This document shows, one piece after another, positions 27,305 to 35,011 of a DNA stretch of 64,000 bases. This stretch comes from a bacterium (GTDB lineage: Bacteria > Spirochaetota > Leptospiria > Leptospirales > Leptonemataceae). The position numbers and the translations under genes are program-made. The stretch spans positions 310,001-374,000 of the forward strand of contig JANSYA010000006.1 in assembly GCA_024742665.1 (NCBI GenBank). The letters are read 5' to 3'. Under the pieces are notes generated by a model. It was not told the origin of the DNA. It ran no database searches and saw nothing but the letters and a program-made list of their open reading frames with translations. Numbering within the stretch: the first letter of the stretch is position 1; each line of letters opens with the position of its first letter.

Positions 27305-28366
27305 TCAGGGACGGCAGTTGAGGTTCTCGGAACCGTCGGCGTCGTCGCCGGCCCAGGGAGTGCCTGCGAAACTAAAAAAGTTGTTCCGCGCTGCTTGCAT
27401 TACCAGGAACTCGCCGACCGAATCGTCGAAGTACAAACGGCGTCCCCGCGGACTCAGCGTCTCGCCGGAATTCGTGCGCGGACTGAGGCAGGCCGGATAA
27501 CGATTCACGCGGCGGAGCGCTGGACTGCCAATCGCCTGCGTGCCGCCCGCGGGCGCGGAAAGATCGGCCGTCAGAAACCAGATTCCCGCTTCGGTCTGAA
27601 TATACACGCCGCTGTCGTCCGCCGACCAGCGCGGTCCGCTCATGACCGGGCCGGGCGCGTGAACGCGCGCAATCGTACGCAAGACGACCGCCGATGCGCC
27701 GGGCGACGCAGCGCCGTCCGCGGTCGACGCGCCGCGCATTTCCACAGTGACAATTCGCAGCCGGTCGGGTGCGCTGCGCGAAGCTTCATTCACCAGATCC
27801 TCTTCCAGAATCGCCATCAGCCTGCCGGAAGGCGAAGGCACCGCCGCCTTTAATAAATCGCGGGACTCGGACGCCGCATAGCCGGTCGTGTCAGACTGCG
27901 CTTGCTGCCCGTCGGCGACGGGGATCGGCACCCTGGAAATTTGAGCGGCAGCGTCGCCGAAGTACAGCGCGCGCTCGCGCCCGCCGTATTCATCGTTTTC
28001 GCCGCCGATCCACCACAGGGATACGCCGGGGCCCGGACCGCGAAAGGTCGAGTCTTCGAGGATCCAGCCCGAAAATTCAATCCACGCGCGAGCAGGCCAG
28101 GCGATGCGATCGTCGGTCGCCCCGATTTCCAGTCGGGCCAATTCCGAGCGATAGTCGCGCTTGTCGGTCGTGCCGGCGAGCGGATCCAGCGACCGCTTTT
28201 CGGAATAGCGCGTGCGCAAAGCGACGAAAATCTCGCCGCCGCGTTGCGCGCCCGAATCCGAATAATAAGTCGCGCTATACAGCGGAGCGGCGGGACGCCA
28301 GAAGATCATAGCGCAGCCTCCCGCGAAAACCAGAGCGACGATTGCGAAGAGGCCCGGGCCGCGCAC
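27305..28366 (-). CDS. Exported protein with PD40/TolB-like repeats, function unknown
   Basis: The open frame runs to 28828, but its first ~135 codons lie inside the neighbouring gene and read like out-of-frame sequence (Arg-rich, no domain). I place the start at the GTG at 28366, which gives a good export signal (LFAIVALVFAGGCAMIF) with a possible lipobox cysteine, and a 353-residue protein. No good ribosome-binding site is visible there. The body has blocks of the type SPSGRLMAI, GPRWSADDSGVYIQ and LSPRGRRLYFDD, which resemble PD40 beta-propeller blades as in TolB. Function unknown. It lies just after the 422-residue membrane protein and is probably co-transcribed. Confidence 0.62.
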   Translation of the reverse strand: MRGPGLFAIVALVFAGGCAMIFWRPAAPLYSATYYSDSGAQRGGEIFVALRTRYSEKRSLDPLAGTTDKRDYRSELARLEIGATDDRIAWPARAWIEFSGWILEDSTFRGPGPGVSLWWIGGENDEYGGRERALYFGDAAAQISRVPIPVADGQQAQSDTTGYAASESRDLLKAAVPSPSGRLMAILEEDLVNEASRSAPDRLRIVTVEMRGASTADGAASPGASAVVLRTIARVHAPGPVMSGPRWSADDSGVYIQTEAGIWFLTADLSAPAGGTQAIGSPALRRVNRYPACLSPRTNSGETLSPRGRRLYFDDSVGEFLVMQAARNNFFSFAGTPWAGDDADGSENLNCRP

Positions 28367-28419
28367 GCTGCGCGCGCGAAAATCATCGGCCCGGACCCGG
28401 GATCGGAATGCGATCGCGT

Positions 28420-29688
28420 TTAGCCCTCGCCCGCCAGTTGTTGCAAACGCCGCAGACGTTTGTCTTTTACTTCCGACTCCCACTGGGCGTCGGAAAACTC
28501 GTCGATCCCGTACGATCTGGTCGTATATTTCGCGTTGGTGTAGGGCAGATACAACAGCAGCGGTTCGTTTTTGGGTTCTACGGTTTCGATCGCTTTGATC
28601 TTCGTGGGATCGCCCAGCCAGGAAGCAGGGAACGGCAGGTTTTCGCAGGTGCCGCGTAAATCGCGCAGCTCGAATTTTCCGGAGTAGCCGTTGTCGCGAA
28701 AGATCTTGCCGAAGAATTCGAAGGTCACGACCTGGCGTCCCGGCTGCAGAACTTTGTCCGCGGCGACCCAGTGGGTCGGCTCGTCTTCCTGCAGCGAATA
28801 CAAATTCGCGTGCAGGTTGTACTGGCATTCGCGTTCCACGTCGATGGTCGCGTCGATATAAAGCGAACCGTTATCCAGACGCTCCGAGAACTGTCCGGTA
28901 AAACGCGCCGGGACGATCGGACTGGAATAGAAACTCTGCACCAGCTCGGTTTCGCCGTCGATGCCGGGCACCCGGGCGCGGACTTTCAATGTCAGGCTGC
29001 CCCAGTACTTTTTATTCGCGCCCGGAGCGCTCCAGGTGAATTCATAGCCGCCTGCGCCAATCTGCGTATAGTCGACGCTGCCCAGGCCGGGTTTGCCCTG
29101 AGTTTCGTCGCCTTCGAGCTGCGCTCCGAGAATCTCCGCGGGCACGGGCACGCCGTCCGCGTCGGTGACGGACAGCTTCGCGACGAGTTTATCGTCGGCC
29201 GTAATCGTGTGCTTGTTCAATTCGAAAACGAAACGCGGCGCGCCTTCGCCTCGTTTGGTCAACTCTTCGATCGCCTGTTCGCGGGTTTTGCCGCTCGCGA
29301 CGAGCTCTTCTAACATCTTCTTGAGCGCCGCTTCCGTGCGCATACGCGGATCCGGCATGATCGGCAGCGGAATATTGCGAATCTTCCAGGGCTCGGTCAG
29401 ATCTTTCATGCCCTGATCCAGAGGGCGGGAGTTCGGGGGATAGCGCGAATACAGTCGATAGGCTTCGAGCATTGCTTTCGGCGAAGGGCCGTCGTTGACT
29501 AATTTTTCCAGATCGCGCGGCGATAGAAAACCCTCGTCGCCGCTGCGGCCGATGATCTCTTCTCCGCGACCGATGTCGCCGTCCGGTCCGGCGGGGCCGC
29601 GGCTGTCGCCGTCCGCCAGTAGAAAATACACAATCGCCAGCAGGATCACTACGACCCCGGCGATGCCCATGATTTGTTTCGAATTCAT
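28420..29688 (-). CDS. Membrane-anchored exported protein, function unknown
   Basis: 422 residues, not recognised. One N-terminal transmembrane helix (IMGIAGVVVILLAIVYFLLA, about 6-25), then a Gly/Pro/Asp-rich linker (about 28-50), so the rest is probably outside the cytoplasm. A short helical region (about 70-150) is followed by two beta-rich stretches (about 150-235 and 245-360), the first like an Ig domain (KLSVTDADGVPVPAEI), the second containing cysteines that could pair. The C-terminus is strongly basic (KDKRLRRLQQ). The segment YTNAKYTTRSYGIDEF is unusual. I see no catalytic motif; it could be a structural or adhesion-like protein. Confidence 0.78.
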   Translation of the reverse strand: MNSKQIMGIAGVVVILLAIVYFLLADGDSRGPAGPDGDIGRGEEIIGRSGDEGFLSPRDLEKLVNDGPSPKAMLEAYRLYSRYPPNSRPLDQGMKDLTEPWKIRNIPLPIMPDPRMRTEAALKKMLEELVASGKTREQAIEELTKRGEGAPRFVFELNKHTITADDKLVAKLSVTDADGVPVPAEILGAQLEGDETQGKPGLGSVDYTQIGAGGYEFTWSAPGANKKYWGSLTLKVRARVPGIDGETELVQSFYSSPIVPARFTGQFSERLDNGSLYIDATIDVERECQYNLHANLYSLQEDEPTHWVAADKVLQPGRQVVTFEFFGKIFRDNGYSGKFELRDLRGTCENLPFPASWLGDPTKIKAIETVEPKNEPLLLYLPYTNAKYTTRSYGIDEFSDAQWESEVKDKRLRRLQQLAGEG

Positions 29689-29742
29689 ACGATGGTTGTT
29701 ACTCCGATGGTTCTCTTATGGACTTGTGAATATTATTGCAAT

Positions 29743-29766
29743 AAAAAAGCCCCCTTAAGCGGAGGC
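29743..29766 (-). terminator. Rho-independent terminator after the secreted hydrolase gene
   Basis: On the minus strand GCCTCC and GGGGGC form a short stem with one mismatch around CGCTTAA, followed directly by TTTTTT. It is about 210 bases beyond the stop of the gene at 29973-30794, and just before the next minus-strand gene (start 29688), so it should separate the two transcripts. Confidence 0.6.
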
Positions 29767-29872
29767 CTTCGTTGAATTTTGGATTTTTTGTTTATAAGGG
29801 ACGTTTGTATGTGATCGTCTCGATTCCGTAATGATACACTCTATTTGTTTTTATCTGTATTAGTGATTGCTC

Positions 29873-29905
29873 GCAGGTTCTATATGTTTTTTTTAATGAA
29901 CCTGC
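29873..29905. repeat. Inverted repeat in the 3' flank of the secreted hydrolase gene
   Basis: GCAGGTTC at 29873-29880 and GAACCTGC at 29898-29905 are perfect 8-bp arms around a 17-base AT-rich loop containing eight T. It lies in an AT-rich stretch between the hydrolase stop and the terminator. Read on either strand it can form a hairpin; its arms share GCAGGT with the larger hairpin on the other side of the gene. Confidence 0.5.
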
Positions 29906-29972
29906 AAGCTTTCGCATGGACCGGGTTGCTTTCGTCTTTGGGATTCAGCTTCGAGCTCAATCGCTCTCAGAC

Positions 29973-30794
29973 TTATTTGCAGCCCCAACCGCTGGACTTG
30001 CAGCGATTCCATTCCTGCTTCATCGAGGTGTTGATCGAGCTGCCGCCGTCGCCGACGTGCGTGCGATCGTAACCCTGCTTATAGCTGCTGTAGTCGCTAG
30101 AAGAGTTACCGCCCCAGATGTAGTGATTCGAATACTTCGATTTGTTGCAACGGCTGTGGCTGCCTTTTGAGCTGTGACCGCAGGTGCTGTGGAAAGATAC
30201 CGCGCCGTCGTCTTCGCCGGGCAGATACCATGCGGAATACCAGTCGCCGTCGTAGCCGGCCAGAGACCAGATGCCAACGCCTTTGGTGTCGTTGTGGTTG
30301 TAAGAACCGCGAGCGTTGCCGGTTTTGAGAGCCGAAACCATGTCGTTCGAAGCCCAGAAAGCCAGGTCAGCCAGTTCCGATCCGCCGGCGGCGCTGGAAG
30401 ATGCCATAACCCAGTCGATGTTGTAGCTGCGGCTGGTCTTATCCAGGAAATACTCGGTCGCGTAGCAGCCCGCGCTGTGGCAGATTACTTTACAGCGGTT
30501 CGAACCGGTGCAGCGGCTTTCGAGCACTGAGTAGAGGTTGGACTGCGCGCGGCAGGAGCCCCACGAGCGGGGATCTTTGGATCCGTCGTAGCCGACGTAG
30601 TAGCGGGTTACAGACGTGTTGATGTTCTTGGAGTTGCCCCAGTAGTTGTTCACGTCACTCGTGCCGGTGCCACAGTGGTTGGACCCGGAACGGCCATGGA
30701 CAAAAATAACATGGTCAGCGGCGGCCAGCTCGGTCGCGCCAGCGACAAACAGGATTACGAATAGTACAGACAGTCGTTTCATCGTTTTCTTCAT
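29973..30794 (-). CDS. Secreted cysteine-rich alpha/beta-hydrolase (lipase-like)
   Basis: 273 residues with a clear signal peptide (about 1-26, cleavage near ELAAA-DH). The mature start DHVIFVHGRSGS is an alpha/beta-hydrolase oxyanion strand. The nucleophile elbow is ICHSAGCY with Ser107, where the usual first glycine of G-x-S-x-G is Cys105. D196 in GEDDGAVSFHS and H224 in SNHYIWGG fit the acid and histidine of the lipase triad (inference from spacing). Ten cysteines remain in the mature protein, so disulfides are likely. The protein is rich in Ser, Asn, Gly and Tyr, unlike its Ala/Arg-rich neighbours, which suggests transfer or strong secretion selection. GAGGAGG stands 8 bases before the ATG. 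Substrate unknown. Confidence 0.85.
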   Translation of the reverse strand: MKKTMKRLSVLFVILFVAGATELAAADHVIFVHGRSGSNHCGTGTSDVNNYWGNSKNINTSVTRYYVGYDGSKDPRSWGSCRAQSNLYSVLESRCTGSNRCKVICHSAGCYATEYFLDKTSRSYNIDWVMASSSAAGGSELADLAFWASNDMVSALKTGNARGSYNHNDTKGVGIWSLAGYDGDWYSAWYLPGEDDGAVSFHSTCGHSSKGSHSRCNKSKYSNHYIWGGNSSSDYSSYKQGYDRTHVGDGGSSINTSMKQEWNRCKSSGWGCK

Positions 30795-30860
30795 GAATCA
30801 CGCCTCCTCAGCGATGGAATGTGTCAGGTATATTGCACGTACTATGCCAACTTTCGAAAT

Positions 30861-30875
30861 ATGAATTTAATTCAT
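30861..30875. promoter_or_regulatory. AT-rich perfect palindrome, possible operator
   Basis: ATGAATTTAATTCAT is a perfect dyad of two 7-base arms around one base. It is 67 bases upstream of the start of the secreted hydrolase, in the region where its promoter should be. Its size and position suit a dimeric repressor or activator, but no regulator is encoded next to it. Confidence 0.45.
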
Positions 30876-30933
30876 CAAAAAACCCGGGAAAAATCGAAAT
30901 CCAGCCCGTCTTGCGATCAATCCTCGCCAATCC

Positions 30934-30970
30934 CGCAGGTGAGCCTGCCCTGCACTCAGGCTCACCTGCG
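30934..30970. repeat. 14-bp perfect inverted repeat (strong hairpin)
   Basis: CGCAGGTGAGCCTG at 30934-30947 and CAGGCTCACCTGCG at 30957-30970 are exact reverse complements around a 9-base loop (CCCTGCACT). It is the strongest intergenic hairpin of the window. No U-run follows on either strand, so it is not a canonical terminator. It lies between divergent genes, about 140 bases upstream of the secreted hydrolase and 210 bases before the BON gene. Confidence 0.7.
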
Positions 30971-31181
30971 TCTATATTTAGAAGAAACTGTCATTCAGGA
31001 CGACAGACGCCCCGATTTCGAATTCACGGGCAGCCTCCGCACCCGGCCAAATTGATGATTATACAAATTTCGGCAATTTGCAGCGCCTTAAAATGCGGCA
31101 TCTAACATTCCCCTTACTGGCCTGGAATTAAGCCGCGCCCTAAAATGGTGCACCTGTATAGTCCAAACGAAACAATTCCTG

Positions 31182-31772
31182 GTGGAAATTCAGACCTCCC
31201 GTGTGAAACTATGGTTTATGCGACTTTCGCAACTGGTAATTCTTGTACTTTGCATTAGCGGTGCTCCGACGTGCAGCACGATCCAGAGCTTCGGAACTCA
31301 GCTCGACGATACAGGCGTATCGGCCCGAGTCCAGGCCCTGCTCCTGCAGGACACGAACATCAATGCGCTGGATATCAGCGTGGCTACCGATGAGAACGAA
31401 GTGTTTTTAGTCGGACGGGTGCCAAATCGCGAGCAGCGCTTGCTGGCGGAAAAGCACGCGCGCAGCGTCACCGATGTCTGGAGCGTCATCAACCATCTCA
31501 AAGTAGGCGTCGGCTCCGCAGATGGGGAATACTCCGACCAGTCGCTGCGCGACTCCATCCAAAAGCGCATTCTGCGCGATCAGAACGTGCTCGGCCTGAA
31601 CGTCCAGGTCCTTGTTCACGAGGGCGAGGCCTATCTGCTGGGGCGGGTCAAAAGCGAAAATGAACGCCAGCAGGCGGTCAGTGTGGCCCGGGAAACCGAA
31701 GGCGTATTGAAAGTTCGCAACTATCTCAAGGCCGGCCGCGCGAGAAACCTCGATACGGGTGCAACGCAATAA
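31182..31772 (+). CDS. Lipoprotein with two BON domains
   Basis: Up to 196 residues; the start is uncertain (GTG 31182, GTG 31203 or ATG 31218) because none has a strong ribosome-binding site. Signal sequence LVILVLCISGAPTC suggests a lipidated cysteine. Two BON domains follow: the first at about 44-110 (VSARVQALLLQDTNIN, EVFLVGRVPNREQR), the second at about 120-185 (LRDSIQKRILRDQNV, EAYLLGRVKSENERQ). OsmY-like BON proteins bind membranes and stabilise the envelope under stress. It is divergent from the secreted hydrolase and convergent with the DUF6279 gene. Confidence 0.86.
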   Translation: MEIQTSRVKLWFMRLSQLVILVLCISGAPTCSTIQSFGTQLDDTGVSARVQALLLQDTNINALDISVATDENEVFLVGRVPNREQRLLAEKHARSVTDVWSVINHLKVGVGSADGEYSDQSLRDSIQKRILRDQNVLGLNVQVLVHEGEAYLLGRVKSENERQQAVSVARETEGVLKVRNYLKAGRARNLDTGATQ

Positions 31773-31874
31773 TCGCCCGCTTGCCTCGCCTTTGATTTTG
31801 ACGCTCCACCGAATCTAACATCGCGTTCGCCGCGGAATAAGGGGACGGCCGGAGAAAGAACTGAGCGGTCCTGC

Positions 31875-32780
31875 TTATCTGCGCGAAAGATCGTCCAGGT
31901 CGGCAATCACCCGATTGAATCGCTGCAGGATGGCCCGCCGCTGGTTGGCGTCCAGATTCGCGTCGATTTTCAACGCCATCGAACGAAAGGCCGCGCGCCA
32001 ATCCGCAATGCCGCTCTGATAGTAGGCCGGGCGAGTCTGCTCGGGCCGGTAGAGCCAGGCGCGCAGCGCGCTTCGCAGAGCGTCCGGGTCGCCGCCGTTC
32101 GCCGGCAGCTTCGCCAGAAATTCAGACTGACGCTCGCGACGGTAACGCAGCCGGCTACGGTCCAGTTCAGGCAATGCCTCGACGAGCCGCTCCACTTCCC
32201 GGCTTTGATCTTTCCGCAGGCCCCCGCTCCAGTCTTCTAAAAATTCCAGGGTGCTCTGCTTGCGCTTCGCCAGACGCTCCGTCCGGGGGAGCTCAATCTT
32301 CTCGACGATCTCTTCGTTCGACTCTCGCAGCGCGGCGCGCAGATGCTGCATTTGATCGCGCTCCAGACTGCTCAGGAAAACATAGGCGTCGTCGTAAACG
32401 CGACGAAAAGCGGCGTCCCGAAAATTATTGCTGCGAGCGAAGAGCCAGTCGATGTCCCGGGCTTTGAGGCCCACTGCGAAGCGATCGCGAAACTCCCGCA
32501 GGGCCGCTGCATAGCGCGGGAGTTCCTTCCGACGATGCCAGACGTGCAGCTGATCCACACGCCGGTCGAGAAAGGAACGCTGTTCGGAACGCAAATCGAA
32601 ATAGCGATCCAGCTCCCGCATAACCAGGAAATCCGCCTGGTTGTAAACGGTCTTATAGACGAAGCTGGTGCAGCCCCCGCTCGCGAACAAAGCCAACAGC
32701 CCCGCCGCGACGCAACGCCATACGGGCGCGGCGAAGCGCTTCTGAAAATCAAACAGGGAAGTCGGTTGGCCGCGTTTCAT
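31875..32780 (-). CDS. DUF6279-family lipoprotein
   Basis: 301 residues. The signal peptide ends ALFASGGC, a clear lipobox. The next segment, TSFVYKTVYNQADFLVMRELDRYFDL, then SEQRSFLDRRVDQLHVWHR, matches the DUF6279 pattern (N-x-A-D, L-D-R-Y-F-D-L). The rest is charged and helical. Members are exported lipoproteins of unknown function. GGAG stands about 10 bases before the ATG. It follows the matrixin cassette by 47 bases on the same strand and may share its transcript. Confidence 0.82.
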   Translation of the reverse strand: MKRGQPTSLFDFQKRFAAPVWRCVAAGLLALFASGGCTSFVYKTVYNQADFLVMRELDRYFDLRSEQRSFLDRRVDQLHVWHRRKELPRYAAALREFRDRFAVGLKARDIDWLFARSNNFRDAAFRRVYDDAYVFLSSLERDQMQHLRAALRESNEEIVEKIELPRTERLAKRKQSTLEFLEDWSGGLRKDQSREVERLVEALPELDRSRLRYRRERQSEFLAKLPANGGDPDALRSALRAWLYRPEQTRPAYYQSGIADWRAAFRSMALKIDANLDANQRRAILQRFNRVIADLDDLSRR

Positions 32781-32827
32781 AAGCTTCGCTCCGTGCTTCG
32801 CCCGGCAGATCGCGCCCGGGCGATTTT

Positions 32828-33472
32828 TTATTGATTCAATAGAATTGTTCCCAGGTCACGTAACTCGTTGGCCGTGCTCAGTACGACGTCCGTGCCCGCT
32901 CCGGAGGTGCTCACCAGCGAAACCCCGCTACCGGCATAAAACCCGTCGGTAAACGAAGACGGAGTTTGAAAGCAATCCACGTGCGTCGCGATGCGCCCCT
33001 GAAAATCGCTGTTGATAGATTCGATCGCGACTTTATAAGTCGCACCGGTCGGCAATCCGGAAAGATAGAAGGTGCCGTCGCGATTGACCGAACTGAGCGT
33101 CGAAAAATGATTCGTCGCACTGCTCGTAGCGATGACCACCGCCGCGACGACCGGCGCTCCGGTCAGAGTCGCCACGCGCCCGAAAATCGTAGCCCGCCCG
33201 CTCAACACCGTGGAACTATGCAGAGCGCTCGCCATGGTCGGAGAGGCCGTGGAATTGCAGGGATTGCTGGCAATGATCAGCAGGGCGCTGAGCAGAAACA
33301 GATTGGTCTGCTCGTCGCCGTCATCGTCCTGCTGCAACAGGCCGGCACAGGTCGCCTGGGTCGACATGGCCGCCAGAAGCAGCAGCGTAGCAAGACCGCG
33401 AGCGAGCCGGCGGCGCAAGGCTTGCATCCGCATGGCGCGACCGGATTGCCGTGGCGTTTCAATTGAATCCAT
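32828..33472 (-). CDS. Exported carboxypeptidase-regulatory-like protein of the matrixin cassette
   Basis: 214 residues. Export signal around 24-44 (ARGLATLLLLAAMSTQATCAG), which may be a lipobox at Cys42. A hydrophobic Ser/Ala-rich stretch (FLLSALLIIASNPC) follows. From about residue 90 it has a carboxypeptidase-regulatory or CNA-B-like beta-sandwich: ATIFGRVATLTGAPVV, then NRDGTFYLSGLPTGATYKV. Such domains are usually adhesion or structural units on surface proteins. Its ATG lies inside the last codons of the protease gene (14-base overlap), with GGGAGCCAGGG upstream. Function unknown; partnership with the protease is inferred from the overlap. Confidence 0.78.
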   Translation of the reverse strand: MDSIETPRQSGRAMRMQALRRRLARGLATLLLLAAMSTQATCAGLLQQDDDGDEQTNLFLLSALLIIASNPCNSTASPTMASALHSSTVLSGRATIFGRVATLTGAPVVAAVVIATSSATNHFSTLSSVNRDGTFYLSGLPTGATYKVAIESINSDFQGRIATHVDCFQTPSSFTDGFYAGSGVSLVSTSGAGTDVVLSTANELRDLGTILLNQ

Positions 33473-34232
33473 AGACCGCCCTGGCTCCCGCGATGTCGTC
33501 CGGCGCCAGCGTATTTGTGCTGTGCGCGAAAGGATACATTACCGGCAAATTGGATATGGCCGTACTGAAGGCCGAGCCGTTGCGTCCGGACACCGCATGC
33601 GCGAATCCGAGCGTGTGGCCCATCTCATGTAAAAGCGTAAAAGCGAAGGTCTGGCAGGTTCCGGCCGTCGTGCAGGTCGCCGCGCTCGTCGGCAAGAAAC
33701 TGGTGCTGGCGTTTAAGATCAAAATCGCCGCGCAAACATCCGCCGGCGCCGCCGGATTCGGCGTCAGCGGCAGGCCGACGCCCAGGATCGTTCCACTGGG
33801 ATCCACGCCCAGCGAACGCAGCACCGAGCCGTCCGTATCCCAGACGACCCAGAGTTCGCCGCTGGTCGGCGAATTGATAAAGGCGTTCGCATTGGACGCG
33901 TTCATTGAAACGGTGTACTGCGCCGAAGCATACAGCGACACATTCGCCGCGTTGTTCCATTCCGTCAGAATCGCCGGTATGACTGTGGCCCGCGGCTGCG
34001 TTGGAATGTCCGTATCGAAAATCGGCGTAATCTGGGTGGCCGCATTGCAGGAGGTTCCGAAGACCCACCGTTGACGCTCTCCGGCCGCCGTCGTAAAATA
34101 ATACCAGGCGAAGAGCGGCTGCGCGACGCCCAAAAAGAGAGCCAGTCCGCCGGCGATCCAAAGCGAGCGCCGCCACTGCTGCGCACGATCGCGTCCGGCG
34201 CTGGATTTTTCGGAGACGAAACTTCGATTCAT
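33459..34232 (-). CDS. Matrixin-type (M10-like) secreted zinc metalloprotease
   Basis: 257 residues with a signal peptide at about 24-43 (SLWIAGGLALFLGVAQPLFA). The zinc site HEMGHTLGFAH at residues 202-212 is a full H-E-x-x-H-x-x-G-x-x-H metzincin motif, and PVMYPFAH downstream is the methionine turn. The C-terminal LAPDDIAGARAVYGF is typical of matrixins, where D-D-I-x-G-I-x-x-L-Y-G is the rule. The protease has no visible cysteine-switch propeptide. It starts inside the stop of the upstream gene (ATGA) and ends overlapping the next. Likely acts outside the cell or in the periplasm; substrate unknown. Confidence 0.9.
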   Translation of the reverse strand: MNRSFVSEKSSAGRDRAQQWRRSLWIAGGLALFLGVAQPLFAWYYFTTAAGERQRWVFGTSCNAATQITPIFDTDIPTQPRATVIPAILTEWNNAANVSLYASAQYTVSMNASNANAFINSPTSGELWVVWDTDGSVLRSLGVDPSGTILGVGLPLTPNPAAPADVCAAILILNASTSFLPTSAATCTTAGTCQTFAFTLLHEMGHTLGFAHAVSGRNGSAFSTAISNLPVMYPFAHSTNTLAPDDIAGARAVYGFN

Positions 34233-34837
34233 CGCGCTGTCTCCTTCAAGCTAAAGCGCTTGCCCGCCAGGATTTGTTTCGCCAGACCGCGAAACTCCTG
34301 CAGGCTGTGATAGTTGCCCCGGTTCGGCCGTGGAAAGCCGGAGAGTTTTTTCATCAGATATTGTTCGCCGCTCGTGGCGTGAGTCGCCACGTCAATGCGG
34401 CCCCACTGCAGCGATCGTATGGGATACAGACCCGACTCGCCGCGGCCCAGAAAGACGATCCACTCGCTGCCGGCGACATGGCGCCCGCCGCCTGGATTGA
34501 CAACTTGAAAGCCCGAGAACATACGCATGAAGATCTGACCTGGCAGTCGTCCCTTCAGAGCTTCCAGCACTTCCAATTCGTATTCGATCGCAGCAATTCC
34601 CGGCACGCTTCGAGAACTCTTGACCCGCACATGGGCGACATGGGGCGCGCTGCGCAGCAGGCCCGCAGTCGTAACGAATTGTTCAACGGCCCGGGCGGGC
34701 TGCGCGGAAAATCCCATCGCGCCCAGCAGCACCGCGCAGGCGATTGCGGCGCCGATACGCGTCCGGGAAATTCGGACGCTCATACGCGCGACGGAAATTT
34801 CACGACCATCGCTGCACGAATCTGAAAAATATTTCAT
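34229..34837 (-). CDS. Exported protein of the matrixin cassette, function unknown
   Basis: 202 residues from 34837, or 184 from the Met at 34783, which leaves a shorter signal peptide (GAAIACAVLLGAMGFSAQPARA). The mature part begins VEQFVTTAGLLRSAPHVAHVRV and looks like a beta-barrel or OB-like domain: YELEVLEALKG, GQIFMRMFSG, WIVFLGRGESGLYPI. This pattern (a short exported protein with a V-x-G-x-x-x-x-x-x-F motif before a protease gene) is not one I can name. Its stop overlaps the protease start by four bases, so the two are translated together. It may be an inhibitor, chaperone or substrate; inference only. Confidence 0.72.
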   Translation of the reverse strand: MKYFSDSCSDGREISVARMSVRISRTRIGAAIACAVLLGAMGFSAQPARAVEQFVTTAGLLRSAPHVAHVRVKSSRSVPGIAAIEYELEVLEALKGRLPGQIFMRMFSGFQVVNPGGGRHVAGSEWIVFLGRGESGLYPIRSLQWGRIDVATHATSGEQYLMKKLSGFPRPNRGNYHSLQEFRGLAKQILAGKRFSLKETAR

Positions 34838-34854
34838 GATAGATACCTGTAAAG

Positions 34855-34909
34855 AGGCCTGTCGAAGCGATCGGAATCTATCGATCGATCCTGGCGCCCC
34901 GACAGGCCT
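34855..34909. repeat. Inverted repeat in the leader of the matrixin cassette
   Basis: AGGCCTGTCG at 34855-34864 and CGACAGGCCT at 34900-34909 are perfect 10-base arms separated by 35 bases. It lies between the thiolase stop and the first gene of the matrixin cassette on the same strand. It could be the terminator of the thiolase transcript without a U-run, or a regulatory hairpin of the cassette. Confidence 0.55.
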
Positions 34910-35011
34910 GACTCTACGCCTAAAGCGTCCTGCACCGATTGGACGGAAATCCCATCGGCGCAGTTCGCCTTATTTGCGATGCAAATCGCGTGCGATATTT
35001 TTGCGACGCCC

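Larger units (their letters stand above)
30795..31181. other. 387-base intergenic region between divergent genes
   Basis: No convincing reading frame. It holds the leader of the secreted hydrolase (minus strand), an AT-rich palindrome at 30861-30875, a 14-bp hairpin at 30934-30970 and, nearer the BON gene, TATAGT at 31157-31162, which could be a -10 box for the plus-strand gene but lacks a matching -35 box. Composition is clearly less GC-rich than the coding parts. Confidence 0.6.

Noticed and set aside
28367-28828. Upstream part of the PD40-like protein's open frame
   Set aside because: Lies inside the neighbouring gene out of frame, Arg-rich, no signal peptide until residue 155.
29873-30970. 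Dyads flanking the secreted hydrolase as insertion-sequence ends
   Set aside because: The two dyads are not the same sequence, no target-site duplication is seen and no transposase is encoded.
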